A DNA stretch of 64,000 nt, taken from Butyriboletus loyo (Eukaryota; Basidiomycota; Agaricomycetes; Boletales; Boletaceae). Under the pieces are notes generated by a model, which saw only the letters and a list, made by a program, of their open reading frames with translations, searched no databases and was not told the DNA's origin. Shown piece after piece: positions 1 to 12,600 of the stretch (its first letter is position 1; each line of letters opens with the position of its first letter). The stretch covers positions 96,645-160,644 of the forward strand of contig JBBPSI010000042.1 of assembly GCA_038093515.1 (NCBI GenBank), written 5' to 3'. The position numbers and the translations under genes were made by a program.

Positions 1-873
1 AACCATCGTCAGCGACAGTGACACCGTAGTACCGAGGGGGGGAAACGTCACTACGGACCGAAAAAGGAAAGACGAGTGCTTTTTGACCCTGATATTCAAT
101 GATCGCGGGTTGGATAAACGTTGCACCTGAAAGCGCGGTCGTGCAATTCATGTCTCCCGTGATGGGTTGGTCGCAGAAATATGTAAGTATACGTTGACTC
201 GGGGCCAGAGCCTGTTGCGGGGGAGCGGGGCGAGTGGGTAGCGTGATGGGCGGAAGCTGCATGGATGCCAGGTTTGAATGGGGGTGGTAAGCGGGCGCGC
301 ATGGTGACTCGGGTGGTTGCTGGTGTGAAACATGTGACCGTTTCTGGTTCCCACCCTGTGCTGAAGCGGACGGGTCCCGTGCTGTGGTGGGCACTGGGAA
401 AAGATCGACATTGCAAAGGAGTCCAAGGGTATTAACCTCGCTTCCAAAGCATGAGCGTCTCGTCTCTCTTCATTTCGCTAAAAGCGGCATGGGGGGAGGG
501 GGGGGAGGGATTGCAACGAGCACTACTTACAAATAATCCTGAATTTCCCTTTCGTACTGCGCTTCCGTGCCATGGTTGAATACTCGGTACAACTTGAGCA
601 ACACGACGGGGGGAGGATCGAGTGGCCGGCGATCTACTCTTGCGTATCTAATATTACAAGAACAATGGAGTCAGTGGCTCGGGTGATGCGTGAGGAACGA
701 GAATGGCAGAAAAGAGATATTCACTTTCGACCCAGGTCGGCCTTTTGAATTTCGGTCAATTCTGCGCGGAGGGTCTGGCCCGCAAACGAACCAGAGACGA
801 AATGGATGGGGAGATTGATCCAAGAGTTGCTCGTCCGACGAGGGGGGTTGGATGGGTGCACCAAAGCATCCAT
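1..873 (-). CDS. Velvet-domain regulatory protein, 5' part (runs off left edge)
   Basis: Velvet proteins are fungal transcription factors that couple development, light response and secondary metabolism. Reading the minus strand from the ATG at 873-871 gives three exons: 873-725, 647-531 and 440 to beyond base 1. Introns are 724-648 and 530-441, with GT-AG ends. The joined product carries velvet landmarks in order: RAELTEIQKADLGRKYARVD, RRPLDPPPVVLLKLY, and after the second splice GLLCNVDLFPVP. A Pro/Gln/Ser-rich insert of about 60 residues follows, then a stretch resembling the domain's second half (CTTALSGATFIQP). The C-terminal half lies outside the window. Both splice phases restore the domain exactly, so the gene model is firm, although no single long frame covers it. 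Which velvet subfamily it belongs to cannot be decided from this part. Confidence 0.82.
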
Positions 874-1826
874 GAGTACGAACTTGAAGGAAGCTAGGTT
901 GGGAAGATGAAGTCGGACAGACTACGCTGATCTTGCGCTTCTTTTGAGAAGGAACGACGATCAGGTCGTGTTTTACGCGAGTTGGGGCGGATATGAAACG
1001 AGCGAGCAGCGACGTTGTCGTTGAAAAGAAAAAGGGTGAACTGAGTGGATCTTTGCAAGCTAGTAGCAGGGCTTTCCGCCCATTCTAAATTGAGACATAT
1101 CAGATCTTTCAATTGCCCACGTTTTTCGGCTCAGCTCTTGCTCAGCCGTTCTTTCTTTTTTTTTTTGCGCGCGCGAGGAAAGCTCGATGCAAAAGAATCT
1201 TGAGAAACTATCATTGACAGCGGTGCACACCGAATTACACCTCAGGAGCGAGGCTTTGAATTCAATCTGTCCAGTTTCCCGGGACACGGCGCAATGGCGG
1301 TGTCACCGTCGATGTAAATCCGTCGATACCTGATGACCACGCTCAGAAGAGTCCACGCTCTCGTCCAAGGTCTCGTTTCGCGAAAACCCATCCCTGTCAT
1401 TGACTCCCACACTTGCCGTTCCATTCGCTCCTGCCAGTCCCGAGGTGTCAGCGGGCCAGTGCCCTCGTATTGTTAGGACGAGTACCAGCAGATCGTTCCT
1501 CACTCACGAAAATACAGTCCATTCAAGTACTGGCATGTATAAAAGGAAGGGACTGACAGGTTGACTCTGGAAATTCTCTAGTATTGGAATGTTCATCAAG
1601 TTCGTACGCTATCCGTGATACAATAAACCACCCGGATGTCCAATGTAGTAACGTAATCGATGGTCAACGATGCTAGAGGCGGGAGCGTCCAGCGAGAGGC
1701 AAATTGTCCAGTATTCGAGTGGGCAGGTAAAACCAACGTGGAGTAAGGAAAACGGAATCGCAAGGAAAGTACAAGTAATCGTGTATAGCTTATAAAATGC
1801 AGGTAATATGAAAGGGAGATGACTGA
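874..1826. other. Intergenic: velvet promoter and FKS1 3' flank
   Basis: No coding frame here has supporting protein features. It holds the upstream region of the velvet gene and the 3' flank of the glucan synthase. A run of about 15 pyrimidines with poly-T sits near 1150-1165, followed by a GCGCGCGC stretch. Confidence 0.5.
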
Positions 1827-4800
1827 CTACAGATTCTGGCATAAAGTGCAATTCACCCTGAGCTTGTCTCGGAATGCAGCAGCTGAAAGAGCAGACGAAT
1901 GAGACAAGTTACGGTACCCCATAAGGGAGACTTACGGAGTGCAATGAGGGCCGTGAAGAGGAATATGGAGGTTACGTAGACGAGGCCATAATTGATGATC
2001 TGCCGTGAAAGTCAGATATCAGGTACTTGAGACATACGCTGCCACTCACGATTCGGCGACGTTGCTTTCTCTGTTTCAGAGAGTACAACGGGGCACGAAT
2101 CTGTTTTGATGGGCGCAGCCAGACTAAGGTACTCGTCAGTAATGATCACGACCAAGTAATCAACTGTCTTACACAACACCATCGCGTGCAGACGGTCGAT
2201 GTAGGGTACAAGGATCGGTGGCGTCAACATGAAGAGCAGGAAGTGACCAAGCAAAAGGTCCGAGCTCCAGAGAGACAACTCAATAATCTTCACCACAAAT
2301 TCACGAGCAGGTTGGGACATCACGTGGGAGCCGAGGCCGCGACCATACCATCGACCTGTCCACCATGCGCGGTTAGTTTCGTCGTGTTTGAACTCGCGAG
2401 ACAGGAACACGGCAATCAGGATCTTGTGGACGGCACGTTGAATGGCAATAACCGTAATGATACCAAGAACCGCGTGAGACGCGTTCCAGGTTTCAAGGAA
2501 CCACTACAAAATAGTCAGTGCCGACTATCTTGCTAAAGCGTTGTGGCACGTACGAGGAACTCAAAGAATCCGAGCATTCCTACGATACCGAGAACATGCG
2601 CAATGGAGGCCATGAGAGAACCGAACCTAGGGAAGGTGGGATCCATCATGGGTCCGAGGAACAACGATATGAGGAACAACACAAGGAGCACTGCAGCGTT
2701 CCAGACAATGGGCCCAAGGGAGATCACGGCGATGCGGATTAATGGACTCGGAGGCAGCTTTCCCGTGGTGTCGGGGAACGCCTTCACGAACATATACGCG
2801 ATGATGAATAGTATGGCCATCACAACAGGGAAAATAACCTCGGAGAAGATCACAGTTCGCCACTTGGCGCGAGGAACGTCGCCTGAAAGTTTCTCCGACG
2901 GAAGGCCGAGTTTCTTCTTCTTGTACCCAGTAATCATCGTCCGTGACAGCCGGCAGTACCCGATCCAAGAGTTATTGTGTGAGCGCGAGTTCCCACGCGA
3001 CATCCACCGCAAGAATTCCCTGAAAAGAGATATGAATGGGGGTCTGGTTGATATGCACGAACCTGAACGTACCGATAGTCGATGATGAAATCAGAAAACA
3101 CGAATTGGTGAGGATTAAACAAGAAAGGAGCGATGCATAGTGCGAGAATGGAGATCCAGAAGTAGATGAGATACGGTGTCCACCAAGCCATCGTGACGTA
3201 GAGAAGCATGATCAGTGTTCTCATCCCAAGGTATATGCTTGGACCGGCAAAACGAGAGAAGAGGATGCTGAAGGATAGGCGGGTCGTGGCGAAGCCTCGT
3301 CCAGTTGCGATATACCTGGCACCACCGAATGTAAGGTTGCTGATGATGGAATGCGTGTAAATTTGAGTCGAGAAGACCTCAAAGACGGCTGAGAGAGACA
3401 AGAATTGCTTCCCAAGTCGAATGATTGCCCGTCCGGTTCCACGTTCGACCAATTCTAATACAGCAGTGAGATTCGTTACCGTCGTATACGTCGAAGGAAC
3501 AATTACCTTGAATGAATAGTGGTAAGAACGCAATTGCGAATACCAAGAAGATACTGATGATGCAGCGCTGAATCCATTGGTAGACGGGAGTGAGATTGTA
3601 ACAGCCTGGCAGTGCGCTTCCACTCGCTGTGTACTGGCAGACCGCGACCGAAGAATTAAGAGTACCCAAGAACACCACTGTTTACGTTGACGTAGTTAGC
3701 ATGATCAGAATAGTTGACTCAATGTCACTTACTCGTCACGACGAAGCATTGAACGGCGAGGATGACCAGCATGTTATTGATGTGGAAACCGGGGTGGCCA
3801 TAGTAGAAAGTCAAGAAGCGGTCGATCGGGAGTTGGGTGCCCATGTAATAGTATTCTCGACTAAGCATCTGCTCTCCCATTCCCGTCCCGATCTTCGTCT
3901 GGAAGTTCAAGATGGTACCAAAGCCAAGATCACGACCTTTTCCGCACTGATAGTACTCCGTGTGTTTGATGCGACCGCCGCGACCTATGGCGTTCATTCC
4001 AGCGAAAATATCCTCGTTCAGGTGCAATCCTTTCTGAGCCTTGGAAACACCACCACGAGTAGTCATATAAAGCGCATTCAAAAAATCGGGGTGACCATAG
4101 TGAAGCTTTCCACCAATCCAGGCCCACGAACGTGCAGAGAGCGTCCCGAACGTCTGTTCCTTGCCAGCAGCGATATCTCCAAGAATACCTATGTTCTCCG
4201 AGAAGATGTACTCGCGAGCACCGACGATGGCGATCGGAGGCTTCTTGAACTCCTTGTAGCCATACTGAGCATATGGGCTTTGACTCGACACAGAGTACTC
4301 TTCAAATTCGCCAAGGACGTTACGAATTTTGAGACATTCTTCGAGGTAGTTGTCTTGGTTGGCATCGATGAGCTGGAGGTACTCGCCACGGTAAAAGATA
4401 ATTGCATGGTTTTGGTTGTCCGATTTTCCATCGCCAAGAATGGGGTTACCAGGCAGCTCGATGCGGAACTTTGGCCGACGACGTCCTGTCTCGGGGATGA
4501 ACTCTGAATGACCATCAATGAGGGCTGAGAAGAGGCGAGGATCACCGCCCTCCTTCCTTGGTGGCTCTTCTTCGAGGTAAGCAATCTGAAGATCAGGATA
4601 CGCGCGCAAAAGGAACTCGGCGTTCTCGTGCTCCTCCTTGTTGAATTTGGAGTAACGCTGCATCGACACAACAAATTTGAACTTGCGTCGAGCCATCCGT
4701 TCCAGCTCGCGCTCCAGGTTGTCAGTGTTTCCGCCGAAGAGTTGAACGACCTCAGGATTCTCAACACGGTAGAGAAGTTTGATGGCCTTGGCGTAATTCA

Positions 4801-7792
4801 TCATTCCAGAAACCGTGCGGTAGAGCGTCTGCGCGCGCAGTGATGCCCAGATCCGCGTGCGGAGCGTGAACTCCGGAGCTGCGCTCTTGAAACCAATGCA
4901 GTAGAAGGGGAGGTCATCCATCTTGGACTGGCCTTTCTCGTCTGTACCAAAGGGGGCCGTGTTGTTATACATTGCCGACTCCTCGGCGAGAATCTTAGTA
5001 TCCTTGACGAAGTTGTCCCATTCGACGGGATGGAGCTGCTTCAAGTACTCGAGAAGAGTAACACGAGCGTGCTGATCCTCTTCACGGATGATCTCCCTGA
5101 GAGATAGGAGAATCTGGAGCACACATTAGCGAAAGCGGTGGCACATTTCACGCAACATACCTTCTCGTTGTAGTGAGGTGTAAGGACTGTGAATGTGGGC
5201 ATAGCATCGACCGGTAGAGGTTCAGGGAGATCAATGGTCAAAGACTGAGCGAAGAAAGATATCCGGCGCTCAGCTTCACTATTGGGTGGGAAGAACTCGC
5301 CCTTGAATCCTTTGTCGCTCTGCGAGATGAAGAATGGCGGTGCCCGCAAACTGCGTTTCCCATCCTGACCCGTGTCGACTTGATGATACAACAACTTTTG
5401 CACATGTTCGATAGACAGCAAATGCTCTCGATACATGGAAATGATGACGGCATTCCATATTTGCGAAACGAGCACCTAGCTAGGGTCAATGCGATGCCGA
5501 GTTGCAGATAACGATTGTCCCTACCTTTGGCTTGTACTTGACCTCCATCTCTCGTGTAGCAAGCAACTTGGCGTAGATCCGCTTGGGTAACCGTGTGTAA
5601 ATGTCTCTCCATGGGGTCCAAATCGAAAGTCCAACCATGAATGACCGCGTGATACTGAAAACACAGTTCCAGATGATGTACCAGAGGAATGTATCCAAGA
5701 AGAAGAGCACCAGATCCATGATATACATGATGGTCAAAGTGAACGCCGCATGGTTCATGCAAAGGTTGGGGCCAAAGTACTTGTCGCTGCATCCTTGGAT
5801 CTTCATGTTCACCATCACCGCAATAGGGTCACGGAAGGAAAGAGTGAGGAAAAAGTACGACTCCGTAGCCTTGCAGCCGAATACGAGAGCCCACAATGCA
5901 ATGGAAGCGAGCCTCACTCGTGGAGGTAGGCCTGGGTACGATGCCGTAAAGGTTTGGCTGGCAAGATACTTCCTCGATTTTCCGGCAACCCTGTCACCAA
6001 ACATACGACCGGACGGCATGATGGCAAACAAGAGCGTGGCAACGACCGAGATGAAGAACTGTACGATACCGAGGATGAGCGCGAGCGATCCGGAATTACC
6101 ACCTGAGCTAAACTCTGCGATGGCGATATAGACCGTTGGTCCAGCGGTCAATGCTAGAGTGATCAACAGGAACACCAATCGACGGGAGAGATGTGAGGTA
6201 TTATTCCAGGTAGTGGGGATATACGAAAATTCCGCGAGAGTGGCAGCGAGCATGATGAGTGTGGCTACAGCACCACCCAGAGCCGTTACGGACCACGACA
6301 AAGCAGGAGAATTGACGACAGTGTTATCCGATCTGATGATCTGATAGACTTTGGGAGAGTTGTACGCCGTGTAGAACCAGTATAGAGAGATGTGAATGAC
6401 CCAGATTCGGTTGAAGTTGACCAGAAGGTGACCAAAGGAACGCTTTTCATAATAGGTCTTGAAGAAGGCTCTATTCCAGTCAATGCGGTCGAACTTCATA
6501 TACCGATGAGATGGCGGCAGGTCGATCAGCCTCGTCTAACAACGACTCGCATGAGTACCCAAACATGAATTTGAAGGAGAAGCATACCTTGTCTGTAAGC
6601 GTGATGCGGGCGATGCCTTCTGGGTACCAAAACAACTGGTTGACATCATCATAGCCAATGATGTCAGCGTGATCCTTTTCCTTGCGTACGAATCTGCCAT
6701 CGACGACCTCGTAGCCTTGATCACGAATGAAACGGTAGAGAGGTTTAATGACTGCACGGAGGTAGAGTCCCTCGGGAACTGGATCGACACGACTCTGACA
6801 TTCGGGGGAGCGGTAGTAGTCGTCTGCACACTTGAAGATGAAACAGAGACACTCTGGGATGAATCGAACCTGGGCCGCTTCGCCCCAAAGGAGGAGATAC
6901 AGGGCGATTTGACGGAGACGGTCGTACTGACTCATGTTGTTCATCGCCTGTCGCCAGCGCTCCATTGCCATCTGCAGGGACTTTTCGTTTACACTACGAC
7001 GTGCTTTCCGTTTGGTCGATCTGAGACGCTGGAGACCGGGATTTTGCACGTGACCAACGGCGTCATCGAGGTCGAGCTGGGCGGCGAAATACCATTTTCG
7101 GTAATTTGCGTGTTCACCGCCGATATAATCGGCATGGAGTGTCAGCAGCGCCTGGTTCGGTGACATCCTCGATGCACGACTGTCCAGAAGTTGCATCAGG
7201 AAATCAAACTACAGGGAATACCGTCAACAACGCCAAAAAAAAAAAAACGGAAAACAAACGACTGACCATGTTTCGCATCGAGTCCCGTTGGAAACCGAAC
7301 TTTTGGGCGAGGTCGAGGAAAATGTCCTCGATTTCTTCCTTGGACAGCGGTATTTGGCGCTCTGTCGTCCAAGCGGCGTACTGGTCCTTGGCACCAGACG
7401 ATAAAGAATACTCTGCAAATGCGGTGGCGCTGGATTCAGATGGTCCCATCCGAGATTGGCCCAACGACTCTGCGGATGGTGCATACCCACGCCCATAGAG
7501 GTCGACGTCCGAGTCGGTATCTTGTTGTGCTGAAAAGCCATGTGAATAACCAGTAGTAGTGTGCGGAACGTGCATGCCCACCGTAGGGGTCGTATGCGCC
7601 AGTGTGATCATAGTACCCGGGGTCGTTCAGTCCGTTGTTGCTGCTGTCCGAGGCATAGGTGTCTCTGCGCCCGTACGAGTCAACGTTGTCAGAGTCGTTG
7701 TCGTTGTAAACATATCTACGAGGCACGGTGGCCGAGGAGCCGAATGGATCTACGTGTTCGACGCTTGGCGAGGTAGACTGGGGATACGACAT
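1827..7792 (-). CDS. FKS1: 1,3-beta-glucan synthase catalytic subunit (GT48)
   Basis: Integral plasma-membrane enzyme that polymerises UDP-glucose into cell-wall 1,3-beta-glucan under Rho1 control. The gene has many exons. The start at 7792 gives [10 protein letters not shown] and an Asp/Tyr/Ser-rich cytosolic tail. The FKS1 N-terminal domain follows ([52 protein letters not shown]), then the first membrane block (6499-5486). The large GT48 loop lies at 5475-3725 and has [41 protein letters not shown] and [12 protein letters not shown]. The second membrane block ends [12 protein letters not shown] then TAG at 1829-1827. Checked introns include 1883-1935, 2000-2049, 2124-2172, 2504-2553 and one after residue 71. 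Total is about 1,750 residues, normal for the family. Echinocandin hot spot 1 reads FLTLSFRDP and the hot-spot-2 region reads QWIQRCII. No frame break is seen. Confidence 0.97.
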
Positions 7793-8261
7793 TCTAGAAG
7801 ATGCCCTGGAAAGGCTTCAGGAATGCGCGAACGGTGTCGCTGTCGCTGCCACCGGGAGCAAGGACGACTTCGTTGACGAGGGTGGGAGGAAGATACAAAG
7901 TGAAGGTGTGGTGTGAACAGTTTATTGTGCGAACCGACCCCGCGCAGTTCCCACCACGACCAGTCAGATCCGAACCGGTTCGAGTCCAGTCTACGAGACC
8001 ACAGCCCATCGGCTAATATTATATTTCGAACGACATGCTGATTTCTTTGTCAGGCCCAGTCAAACCAGCGCATTTCGACGAAGCTCATCTCCGTCCACAC
8101 GACTCCCTTCTCAAATAAACAGGAAGCCTCCCATGCCACCTCATTAATGCTCCACTCCGCATCTGATTGTGGAAAACCGTTCCAAAATCGGCTTGCTGTT
8201 CCCTGGAGCGGACACAGGTCTGTGCCATGTGTAAAGTAAAGCTTAGTGTAACAGTCCCTCG
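7793..8261. other. FKS1 promoter / intergenic
   Basis: Upstream region of FKS1 and 3' flank of the next minus-strand gene. Short frames are present but show no protein features. No clear regulatory motif is recognised. Confidence 0.4.
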
Positions 8262-9112
8262 TCATGTGTGCCATTGAGAAAGTCGGCGCTTCAACGCGGC
8301 GTACAGTGTGATCCCTATCACCAAGATAAAAATAGCAATGGCCTTGGAGCCGAAGACACCCGTCTCGTGTTCGACCTGCCCATGGACATCAAATCCCGCG
8401 CGGGAAGAAGCAACGGAAAGAACGCACGACGGATGCAAATGGTGACAGGATCGGGATCGTAAAGTGTGAGGGCTTGCTCGACTTGCCCCCGGCACCCCGG
8501 TCAGGTGCGATCATCATCACCAGCCAGCACATGAACCCTAAAAGAACCGCGAGGCACATCACCTATCGTACAGCATCGTCAGCTGGCGGCTCCGCAGCAC
8601 AACGTCCAACAGATATCAGAATGGTTCGCTGCTGACCATCAATCGTTCCAACCTCCTCTGCCTCTGATCGTTTGCATGCAATATGCTTCCAATCTCCCGC
8701 TTGTGACGACTAGCGTTAGCGCCGTTCGTAGAAATGGGTGTCTTCATTGTGAACTTACCTCGCGCTTTTGTTCCTCTATTCGTCGCATTTCTGCAAGTTC
8801 ACCCTGGTGTCGATCACGCGCCGAAAGCAAGGTTTCCGCCACCAAGGTTCGTGTAGCCCAGTACTGCTCTACCTTTGTGCGAGGGGCTGTAGCCACCGGC
8901 GCAGAGAACCACGTACCCCTCCTTTGCAGATCCGCAGAAGCGCCGTTGCTCGTGACAGAAACTTTCATCCCAGTAACTGCTAATTGCATGGTACGTGACA
9001 TGGCAGCGGTATTGGATGCGCCAGTGGCTGGGCCCAATGGTGACTGTTCGCTAAGTCGAGGTTTCCGGAGTCTGTTCATGACAACGGGCTGGTCGGTTGG
9101 AGAGGCCAGCAA
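8262..9112 (-). CDS. Small coiled-coil, tail-anchored membrane protein (unknown)
   Basis: I do not recognise the family. Exon 1 (9112-8759) encodes a basic N-terminus and a helical stretch (VEQYWATRTLVAETLLSARD) ending EEQKRE. A GTAAGT donor follows. Exon 2 (8699-8637) continues the heptad-like helix (REIGSILHANDQRQRRLERL). The last exon most likely starts after the AG that precedes VEHETGVFGSK. It ends with one hydrophobic segment (AIAIFILVIGITLYAAL) and the basic tail KRRLSQWHT, then TGA at 8264-8262. The product is about 175 residues, with a cytosolic coiled coil and a C-terminal membrane anchor, which suggests the ER or outer mitochondrial membrane. The boundary of the last intron (about 200 nt, long for this locus) is the weakest part of the model. 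Confidence 0.5.
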
Positions 9113-9342
9113 CTTGGAGTGAACCTACATCCAAACGCGCAAAAGCCACGCTGTTTCCCTTACTATTTCCGCAGTCACCTCGTGTAAGAGCAAAAGCGGA
9201 AACCAAGGGAACACAGTGCATGGTGCAAGGGAATGTATAGTGTCAATGTAATACACCTAGAGATAATACACCCAGTAGATCCGCCCTCCCTGTGAATAGA
9301 TAGACATGCGCAACTACATGCTCTAGCACTGGACGGGCCGGT

Positions 9343-11155
9343 TCACAGCTTGGAAGCCCCAGCCAACTTCTGCTGCAGCTTAGCCTGGTATCATGGGTGC
9401 ATCAGCACTGAACGATCCTACATGACATCCATCAAAAAACTCACGTTGACAGCATCCATGTACTTGTCTGTGACAGCCCAGTGCTCTCTCTTCATGTTCT
9501 TGCCATGAATTGCGAGCGCAAGGTCCTTGGTCATGATACCATCGACATCAATGACCTCGACACAGGCCGTCTCGAGGGCCTCGCAGAAATGCTTGAGTGG
9601 CTCGTTCCCATCGAGCTTGGCACGGTGTAGGAGGCCACGTGTCCATGCGAAGATCGAAGCAACGGGGTTCGTCGACGTCTCGTTCCCCTTTTGGTACTCG
9701 CGGTAGTGGCGCGTAACGGTGCCGTGTGCAGCCTCACTCTCAATGATCTGACCGTCTGGCGTGATGAGTTCACTGGTCATCATACCCAGCGAGCCGAAGC
9801 CTTGTGCGAGGATGTCGGACTGAACGTCACCGTCGTAGTTCTTACACGCCCAGACAAATCCTCCCGAGGACTTGATGACCTGTGCGACCATGTCGTCGAT
9901 GAGGCGGTGTTCGTAATAGATGCCGAGCTTGTCAAATTCAGCCTTGTATTGGGCATCGTAGACCTCTTGGAAGATATCCTTGAAGCGACCGTCATACTTC
10001 TTCATGATGGTATTCTTGGTGGACATGAACTGTGCAATAGTTGGTATCGTGGACGCGCTTCACGGAGATGAACATCACGTACCAGAACCATCTTCTTTGA
10101 CAAGGCCATCTTGAAAGAGGAGTGGGCAAAACCCGTGATCGACTAGAGTATAGCCGAAATGAACAGTTGCACCGCCGAATCGTTCGAACCGGCATACCTC
10201 ATCGGTGTTGTACATGCTCATAGCAACACCCTTGCCCTTGAAGTCGTAGACATCCAGCGTGGTCGGTGCACCGCCGTCAGCTGGACTGTAGACAAGCTGC
10301 AACTTTCCAGCTCCGGGAACAACGAGGTCGGTTGAGCGGTACTACACAATAGCGTCAACACGGAACATCGCATGTCTCAGGAAACGGAACTGACCTGATC
10401 ACCAAAAGCGTGACGCCCAATAATGATGGGGTTCACCCAGCCTGGAATGGGCTTGGGAATTCGTTTCAGGATGATGGGCTCGCGGAAGACCGTGCCGCCG
10501 AGGATATTACGGATCTATAGGGGGACCATGCTTGGCATCATCCACTCGGAGGTGGGTAGAGGGGAAACTAACTGTGCCGTTTGGACTCTTCCACATTTCC
10601 TTGAGTTTGAATTCCTCGACACGCCCTTCATCGGGCGTGATAGTCGCACACTTGATACCAACCTTGTATTGTTGGATCGCCTTCGCAGCTTCCACCGTTA
10701 TGGTATCATTCGTCTGCCCATGGGTCAGTCTTCTGTAGCGAGCCATAGGCGATATGCCCGCCCACCTGGTCACGGTATTCTAAACCAAGGTCAAAGTACT
10801 TGATTTCCAGTTGAAGATAAGGCAAGATGAGCTACACGAACGGATGGTGAATCGACTGCATCACTGCGGAAAGGATGAACGGACCTCCTCCCTTATCTTC
10901 TTCCAAATAATTCTCGTCATCTCGTCACCATCAAGCTCCACTACCGGCTGTGAAACGACGATCTTCTGCGGGTTTTCTAGGTGCATGAGCGTCAGCCTCG
11001 CCCGCGACCTGATTGCAAAACTTCGCCCGAACTGCGCCGAACACCTCAAACAAATACTCACGTAATTTCATCGACATAGCAAAGCCCCGTGAAAGTGGCT
11101 TCATCTGTGCCAGCAGCGAGCGTCTCGCGAGAAGGATTTTCCGTGCTTGCATCAT
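9343..11155 (-). CDS. Isocitrate dehydrogenase [NADP+], mitochondrial
   Basis: Oxidatively decarboxylates isocitrate to 2-oxoglutarate and makes NADPH. The start at 11155 gives [19 protein letters not shown], a basic amphipathic presequence typical of mitochondrial import. A phase-0 intron follows, then [20 protein letters not shown] and [11 protein letters not shown], the classic start of the mature enzyme. Later exons carry RKTVFREPI-type substrate-loop sequence near 10490, TDKYMDAVN near the end, and the NADP-enzyme blocks [17 protein letters not shown] and [16 protein letters not shown]. The last short exon encodes [12 protein letters not shown] and a TGA at 9345-9343. About six exons, with length and motifs complete. 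Minus strand, co-directional with its neighbours. Confidence 0.95.
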
Positions 11156-11477
11156 GATGGCGCGCGCAGACAGCAGCGGAGGGTATAACAGCGACTATAC
11201 GTTGCTAACGAACCAAGACCCGGGTTTTGTAGGGATGCGGTCGGCCACGCTCGCCGGCCGTGTTCGGAGCTTGGAAAATCGAAGAACGGGAGGGACAAGG
11301 GGAGGGAACAACGCGGTACGAGCGTGGGATGAGCTGCCCCGCGATTGAGGACGTTCTCTTGATCGTGTCAGCCCCGCGGCGGTGGTCGGTTGGGCAGCAC
11401 TTGGTCGGTATGGTAATCACTGTCGTCGATGCTCACATGGTCCCAGGGCCATCAAGTACGCGTAGATGAGTGATATA
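11156..11477. other. IDH promoter / intergenic
   Basis: Upstream region of the isocitrate dehydrogenase gene. Nothing else is recognised. Confidence 0.4.
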
Positions 11478-12600
11478 TTACGCGACAAGTTTCAGTTCTT
11501 TATTAGTCACCGGCGTCCACTGCCTGATCTTTGCAACCAGACTCCCTATCACTTCTGTCTTTTGTTTGCCCACAGCAACCTCGACTGGAGGCAAGGGGAA
11601 GGGTCGGCCGGCGAGCTGTAGTGCGGAAATGTTCTTAGCGGTGAGGTCACATGCCGATTGGCTTTGCCTCAACCTTGTCCCGTATGCTCCGATACTTTTC
11701 TGGTATGACGACCGTGTTCGTGACGAGGCTAAGGATGATTTCAAGTCCTTCCTCGCGTGCGGAAACGGCATCCGGGGTGGTACTCAGCCCAACGACATGC
11801 TCGCCAGCGTTCCTTAAGAACCGGCCTTCAGCCGGAGTTTCATACGCCGGTCCGGACACCCAGGTGTGAGTACCACCTACCAGCGCATCACGATGATAAT
11901 GAAGGTAGTGCGCAGCAAGGAATGCGAGTTTCGTAATCTTACCGAATCCACATTACCAAAGGGGTAAAAGGGAGGGGGGAAATAAGCGGTCCAAAGGAAG
12001 GGTCATATTTGGCAGTGCGAAATGATCACGACGACTGAACTTGGAGTCAGTGGAAGTTCAACACCCTGGCATCCATACGCACTGATTCTGATCGGTATGT
12101 CTGGAACGAGGGATCCGGCTGCATTGGTAACTGACGATGGCTTCCGAAGTGTTGTCCCTCGGCAAATTGTCGATACCGACTCACTGATAACGTGTTTTAC
12201 TGATCGCTTCATGGCTCGGATCCCGTAAGGTCATCACTACCGATTTATGCCGTTCAAATACGTGTCAATTCGATGATCTGCAATGAACGATAAACTAGCA
12301 CAAGGATGCACACGTCCGAGCATGGCGACAACTGGGTACTTGTGTTGACCCAAGCATCTATCTCAGGTCAAGAATGTTATATGACCAAATCCTACGCACC
12401 GGTATCCGCACGTTATTGGAAAGTTTGTTGACGAGGGTACTGAGACCAGATCCACAGATGCCATCCCGAGAAGTTCCAAGTGGACTGGGTAGCGTTTACG
12501 CATCCAGGATACCTCGAATTTTCTTGATAGTCTCACCAGAAAGAAGTGGCTCTGTAGCATGATCGGCGTACTGCAGTTTAAGTATTGTATCCAGGGAGCG
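11478..12600 (-). pseudogene. Decayed purine nucleoside phosphorylase
   Basis: Intact PNP cleaves purine nucleosides with phosphate. Here only fragments remain, in PNP order on the minus strand and in changing frames. GICGSGLSTLVNKLSNNVRI (phosphate-binding start) lies near 12470. YPVVAMLGRVHP is near 12325. VTNAAGSLVPDIPI is near 12125 and RDHFALPNMT near 12020. KLAFLAAHYLHYHRDALVGG then joins SGPAYETPAEGRFLRNAGEH, GLSTTPDAVSAREEG and SLVTNTVV near 11700-11860. A plausible intron leads to the C-terminal part, VEVAVGKQKTEVIGSLVAKI, with its stop at 11480-11478. Between the fragments are in-frame stops and a shift next to SEAIV/TNAAG. The usual segment after the DH-ALPN motif (the FGPRF-SDAY block) is missing. 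Some breaks could be introns, but not all have usable splice sites. The C-terminal third is well preserved, so the decay is probably recent. Confidence 0.75.

Noticed and set aside
3629..4507. Plus-strand frame of 292 codons.
   Set aside because: Antisense to the FKS1 catalytic domain; no protein features of its own.
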